In this document: in pieces, positions 60,231 through 64,000 of the stretch | Numbering within the stretch: position 1 is the stretch's first letter | How the letters are laid out: each line of letters opens with the position of its first letter | Source: Dipteronia dyeriana | Lineage: Eukaryota; Streptophyta; Magnoliopsida; Sapindales; Sapindaceae | Reading direction: 5' to 3' | Length of the DNA stretch: 64,000 nucleotides | Assembly: GCA_032871835.1 (NCBI GenBank) | Contig: CM065296.1 | Coordinates: 52,605,288 to 52,669,287 of the forward strand | Made by a program: the position numbers and the translations under genes | Notes under the pieces: generated by a model | The model's database searches: none | The model's input: the letters and a program-made list of their open reading frames with translations, nothing else | What the model was told of the DNA's origin: nothing

Positions 60231-61144
60231 TGTAAGAGCATAGCTGTCATACAGATCTCAAGACCAGGAAAAAGCTAGGTAGCGCTCTTGATGCCTTGGT
60301 CGGGCTACAACAAACAAAAATTATCCGAGTGTGTGAGCATAGTTGCCATCCAGATCTTAGGGCTAGGAAATAGCTAGAAAGCGCTCCTAATGCCTTGGTC
60401 GTTCTACCAACCCCAAGAAGGGTCTGATAGTAAGAGCATAGTTGCCATCCAAATCTCAAGACCGAGAAATAGCTAGATAGCGCTCCTGATGCCTTGGTCA
60501 GGCTACCACCCCCAAGTTATGTCTGAGTGTAAGAGCATAGTTGTAATCCAGATCTCAAGACCAGGAAATAGCTAGATAGCGCTCCTGATGCATTGGTCGG
60601 GCTACCAACCCAGGAAGGTTCTGAGTGTAAGAGCATAGATTCCATCCAGATCCCAAGACCAGGAAATAGTTAGGTAGCGCTCCTGATGCCTTAGTCGGGC
60701 TACTACCCCTAAGAAGGATCTCAGTGTAAGAGCAAAATTACCATCCAGATTTCATGACCAGGAAATATCTAAACAGCGCTCCTGATGCCTTGGTCTGGAT
60801 ACAACCCATTAGAAGTGTCTAAATGTAAGAGCATAGTTGCCATCCAGATTTCAAGACCAGGAAATAGCTAGGTAGCGATCCTGATGCCTTGGTTGGGCTA
60901 CAACCCCCAAGAAGGATCTGAGTGTGAGAGCATAGTTTCCATCCAGATCTCGAGACCAGGAAATAGCAAGATAGCGCTCCTGATGCCTTGGTCGGGCTAC
61001 AACCAACAAGAAGGATCAGAGTATAAGAGCATAGTTGTCATCCAGATCTCAAGATACGAAAATAGCTAGATAACCATCTCAAAGCCTTGGTTAGGCTACC
61101 ACCCCCAAGAAGAATCTGGGTGTAAGAGCATAGTTGCCATCCAG

Positions 61145-61915
61145 ATCTCAAGACCAAAAATTGCTATATATACCGCTCCTGACGCCTTGGTCAGGCTACC
61201 ACCACTATGAAGGGTCTGAGTGTAAGAGCATAGTCGTCATCCAGATCTCAAGACCAGGAAATATCTAGATAGTGCTCCTGATGCCTTGGTCGGGTTAGAA
61301 CAATTAAAAAGGATCTGAGTGTAAGAGCTAAGTTGCCATCCAGATCAAAGGACCAGGAAATAGATAGATAGCCCTCCTGATGCCTTGGTCAGGATACCAC
61401 TCCTAAGAAGGATCTAAGTGTAAGAGCATAAATGTCATCCAGATCTCAAGACACGGAAATAGCTAGATAGCTCTACCGATGCCTTGGTAAGGCTACCAAC
61501 CCCAAGAAGGATCTAGGTGTAAGAGCATAGTTGCCATCCATATCTCAAGACCGGGAAATAGCTAGGTAGCACTCCTGATGCCTTGGTCAGGCTACCACTC
61601 CTAAGAAGGATCTTAGTGTAAGAGCATAGTTGCTATCCAGATCTCAAGACCAGAAAATAGCTAGACAGCGCTCCTGATGCCTTGGTCGGGCTACCACCCC
61701 CAAAAAGGGTCTGAGTGTAAGAGCATAGTTGTCATCCAGATCTCAAGACCAAGAAATAGCTAGGTAGGGCTCCTCATGCCTTGGTCGGGCTACCATCCCT
61801 AAGAAGGATCTAAGTGTAAGAGCATAGTTGCCGTCAAGATCTTAAGACCAGAAAACAGTTAGGTAGCGATCCTTATGCCTTTGTCAGGATACAACCTCCA
61901 AGAAGGATCTGAGTG
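61145..61915 (+). repeat. segmental copy, partner of 59461-60230
   Basis: This is the second copy of the seventeen-monomer offset pair. It carries ttgctatatataccgc where the partner has ttgctatgtaccgc. It ends after acaacctccaagaagg, where the two sites take different next monomers. Confidence 0.8.
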
Positions 61916-64000
61916 TGAGAACATAGTTGCAATCCAGATCTCGAGACCAGGAAATAGCTAGATAGCCCTCTTGATTCCTTGGTAAGGCTTCCACCCCGAA
62001 GAAGGATCTTAGTGTAAGAGCATAGTTGTCATCCAGATCTCAAGACACGAAAATAGCTAGATAGCCATCCCGATACCGTGGTCAGGCTACCACCCCCAAG
62101 AAGGATCTGGGCGTAAGAGCATAGTTTCTATCCAGATCTCAAGACCAAGAAATAGCTAGATAGCTCTCCTGATGCCTTGGTCGGGCTACCACCAACAAGA
62201 AGGGTCTGAGTGTAAGAGCATAGTTGTCATCCAGATCTCAAGAGCAGAAAATAGCTAGGTAGCGCACCTGATGCCTTGGGCGGGCTACCACAATTAAAAA
62301 GGATCTGAGTGTAAGAGAATAGTTACCATCTAGATCTCAGGACTAGGAAATAGCTAGATAGCACTCTTGATGCCTTGGTCGGGCTACCACCCCTTAGAAG
62401 TGTCTAAGTATAAGAGCATAGTTGCCATCCAGATCTCAAGACCAGGAAATAGCTAGGTAGCACTTCTGATGCCTTGGTCGGGATACAACCAACAAGAAGG
62501 ATCTGAGTGTGAGAGCATAGTTGCCATCCAGATCTCGATACCAGGAAATAGCTAGATAGCCCTCCTGATGCCTTGGTCGGGCTACCACCCCCAAGAAGGA
62601 TCTGAGTGTAAAAGCATAGCTGTCATCTAGATCTTAAGACACGGAAATAGCTAGATAGCCCTCCCGATGCCTTGGTCAGTCTACCATCCTCCAGAAGGAT
62701 CTCGGTGTTAGTGCATCATTGCCATCCAGATCTCAAGACTAAGAAATTGCTAGATATCACTCCTGATGCATTGGTAAGGCTACCACAACCATGAAGGGTC
62801 TGAGTATAAGAGCATAGTTGTCATCCAGATCTCAAGACCAGGAAATAGCTAGGAAGTGCTCCTGATGCCTTGGTCAGACTACCATAATTAAAAAGGATCT
62901 AAGTGTAAGAGCTTAGTTGCCATCCAGATCTCGAGACCTGAAAATAGCTAGATAGCCCTCCTGATGCCTTGGTCGGGCTACCACCCCAAGAAGGATCTAA
63001 GTGTAAGAGCATAAGTGTCATCCAGATCTCAAGACACGGAAATAGCTAGATAGCCCGACCGATGCCTTGGTAAGGCTACCACCTCCAAGAAGGATCTGGG
63101 TGTAAGAGCATAGTTGCCATCCAGATCTTAAGACCAAGAAATAGCTAGATAGCGCTCTTGATGCATCATTAGGGCTACGACCCTAAAGAAAGTTCTGAGT
63201 GTAAGAGCGTAGTTGCCATCAAGATCTCAAGACCATGAAATAGCAAGAAAGCTCTCTTGATGCCTTGGTCGGGCTACAACCCCTTAGAAGTGTCTAAGTG
63301 TAAGAGCATAGTTGCCATCCAGATCTCGAGACCAGGAAATAGCTAGGTAGCGCTCCTGATGCCTTGGTCGGGCTACAACCCCCAAGAAGGATCTGAGTGT
63401 GAGAGAATAGTGGCCATCAAGATCTCGATACCAGGAAATAGCTAGATAGCACTCATGATGCCTTGGTCGGGCTACCACCCCAAGAAGGATCTGAGTGTAA
63501 GAGCATAGCTGTCATCCAGATCTCAAGACACGGAAATAGCTAGATAGCCCTCCCGATGCATTGGTCAGGCTACTACCCCAGAAGGATCTCGGTGTTAGAG
63601 TATAGTTGACATCTAGATCTCAAGACTAAGAAATAGCTAGATAGCGCTCCTGATGCCTTGGTCAGGATACCACCCCCAAGAAGTGTATGAGTGTAAGAGC
63701 ATAGTTATCATCCAGATCTCGGGACTAGGAAATAGCTAGATAGCGCTCCTGATGTCTTGATCGAGCTACCACCCCCAAGAAGGGTCTGAGTGTAAGAGCA
63801 TAGTTTTCATCCAGATCTCAAGACCAGGAAATAGCTAGATAGCACTTCTGATGCCTTGGTTGGGCTACCACCCCTTAGAAGTGTCTAAGTGTAAGAGCAT
63901 AGTTGCCATCCAGATCTCAAGACCAGTAAATAGCTAGGTAGCGCTCCTGATGCCTTGGTCGGGATACAACCCTCAAGAAGGATCTGAATGTGAGAGTATA

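Larger units (their letters stand above)
1..64000 (+). repeat. 99 bp satellite DNA array, entire window
   Basis: The sequence is a continuous tandem array of a 99 bp monomer. Each copy carries, in order, a ctaccacccc-type segment, aagaagg followed by gatctgagtg, then taagagcata, gttgccatcc, agatctcaagacc, aggaaatagctag, atagcgctcc and tgatgccttggtc. These landmarks recur at 99 bp steps from the first to the last line, always in the same orientation. The count is about 640-650 copies. The window opens and closes inside a monomer, so neither array edge is present. Conserved parts are taagagcata, catccagatctc and tgatgccttggtc; the segment between ctacc and gagtg and the segment around tagcgctcctg vary most. 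No unique sequence interrupts the array. Large homogeneous arrays like this are typical of eukaryotic heterochromatin. I cannot assign the family to a named satellite or species. Confidence 0.98.
58150..64000. repeat. right region: diverged satellite with two copy pairs
   Basis: No gene is present. 58147-58620 matches 53340-53813 (offset 4807 bp), itself part of the 3186 bp unit. 58980-59380 matches 60265-60665 (offset 1285 bp; marker ctacaacaaacaaaaa). 59461-60230 matches 61145-61915 (offset 1683 bp, seventeen monomers; markers cgctcctgacgcc and gctctaccgatgccttggta). From about 61920 to the end I see no further close pair. The array runs out of the window inside a monomer. Confidence 0.8.

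Noticed and set aside
1..64000. CRISPR array
   Set aside because: Copies are contiguous with no unique spacers between short constant repeats, and there are no cas genes. The whole 99 bp unit repeats.
1..64000. CENP-B box in the monomer, suggested by ttggtcggg
   Set aside because: The spacing between ttgg and cggg is one base, not the three of the CENP-B box core, and the ttcg part is missing.
1..64000. tRNA or other polymerase III derived repeat
   Set aside because: I find no convincing A and B box pair at the right spacing and no cloverleaf; ggttctgag-type segments are only loosely like a B box.
1..64000. Transposon, retroelement or viral insertion inside the array
   Set aside because: All stretches read as the 99 bp monomer. 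Length changes are explained by deletions or small duplications within monomers, with no foreign sequence or target-site duplication.
1..64000. A single fixed higher-order period like that of alpha satellite
   Set aside because: Copy offsets correspond to 8, 10, 13, 14, 16, 17, 19, 22 and over 30 monomers in different places, so no one period governs the window.

Overview
The whole 64 kb window is one uninterrupted, head-to-tail satellite DNA array. The monomer is 99 bp, so the window holds roughly 640-650 copies. It begins and ends inside monomers, so the array continues on both sides. All copies I read point the same way. I see no single-copy gene, RNA gene, transposon, CRISPR array or other unique DNA between repeats. 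An array of this size, monomer length and layered structure indicates a eukaryotic nuclear genome, probably a centromeric, pericentromeric or other heterochromatic block. I do not recognise the monomer and cannot name the organism.

Monomers differ from each other by point changes and small indels, and many carry shared marker variants. Those markers reveal a patchwork of higher-order duplications with no single fixed period. By region: 1-5150 is heterogeneous, with a copy pair 2034 bp apart, a short dimeric (198 bp) zone and two shortened monomers. 5150-14000 is a mosaic of related blocks, including a near-identical tandem pair of 1880 bp. 14000-20340 holds a near-identical tandem pair of 1385 bp. 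20341-31164 is a recent tandem triplication (copies of about 3.56, 4.06 and 3.21 kb) whose copies differ by whole-monomer gains and losses. 31165-45000 is more diverged, with a short 792-bp-spaced theme, a copy pair 1584 bp apart and some deletion-bearing monomers. 45000-58150 is defined by an unusual 60 bp short monomer and by a duplicated unit of 3186 bp. 58150-64000 has copy pairs 1285 and 1683 bp apart.

Because 99 is 33 x 3, a reading frame in one monomer stays in register in the next. The consensus has one stop-free minus-strand frame, giving a 33-residue peptide repeat. This explains the many ORFs of 60-169 codons. They start and stop at random point changes and indels, share no conserved ends, and I do not call any of them a gene. 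The interest of the window lies in how the array has been amplified, shortened and homogenised, not in encoded functions.
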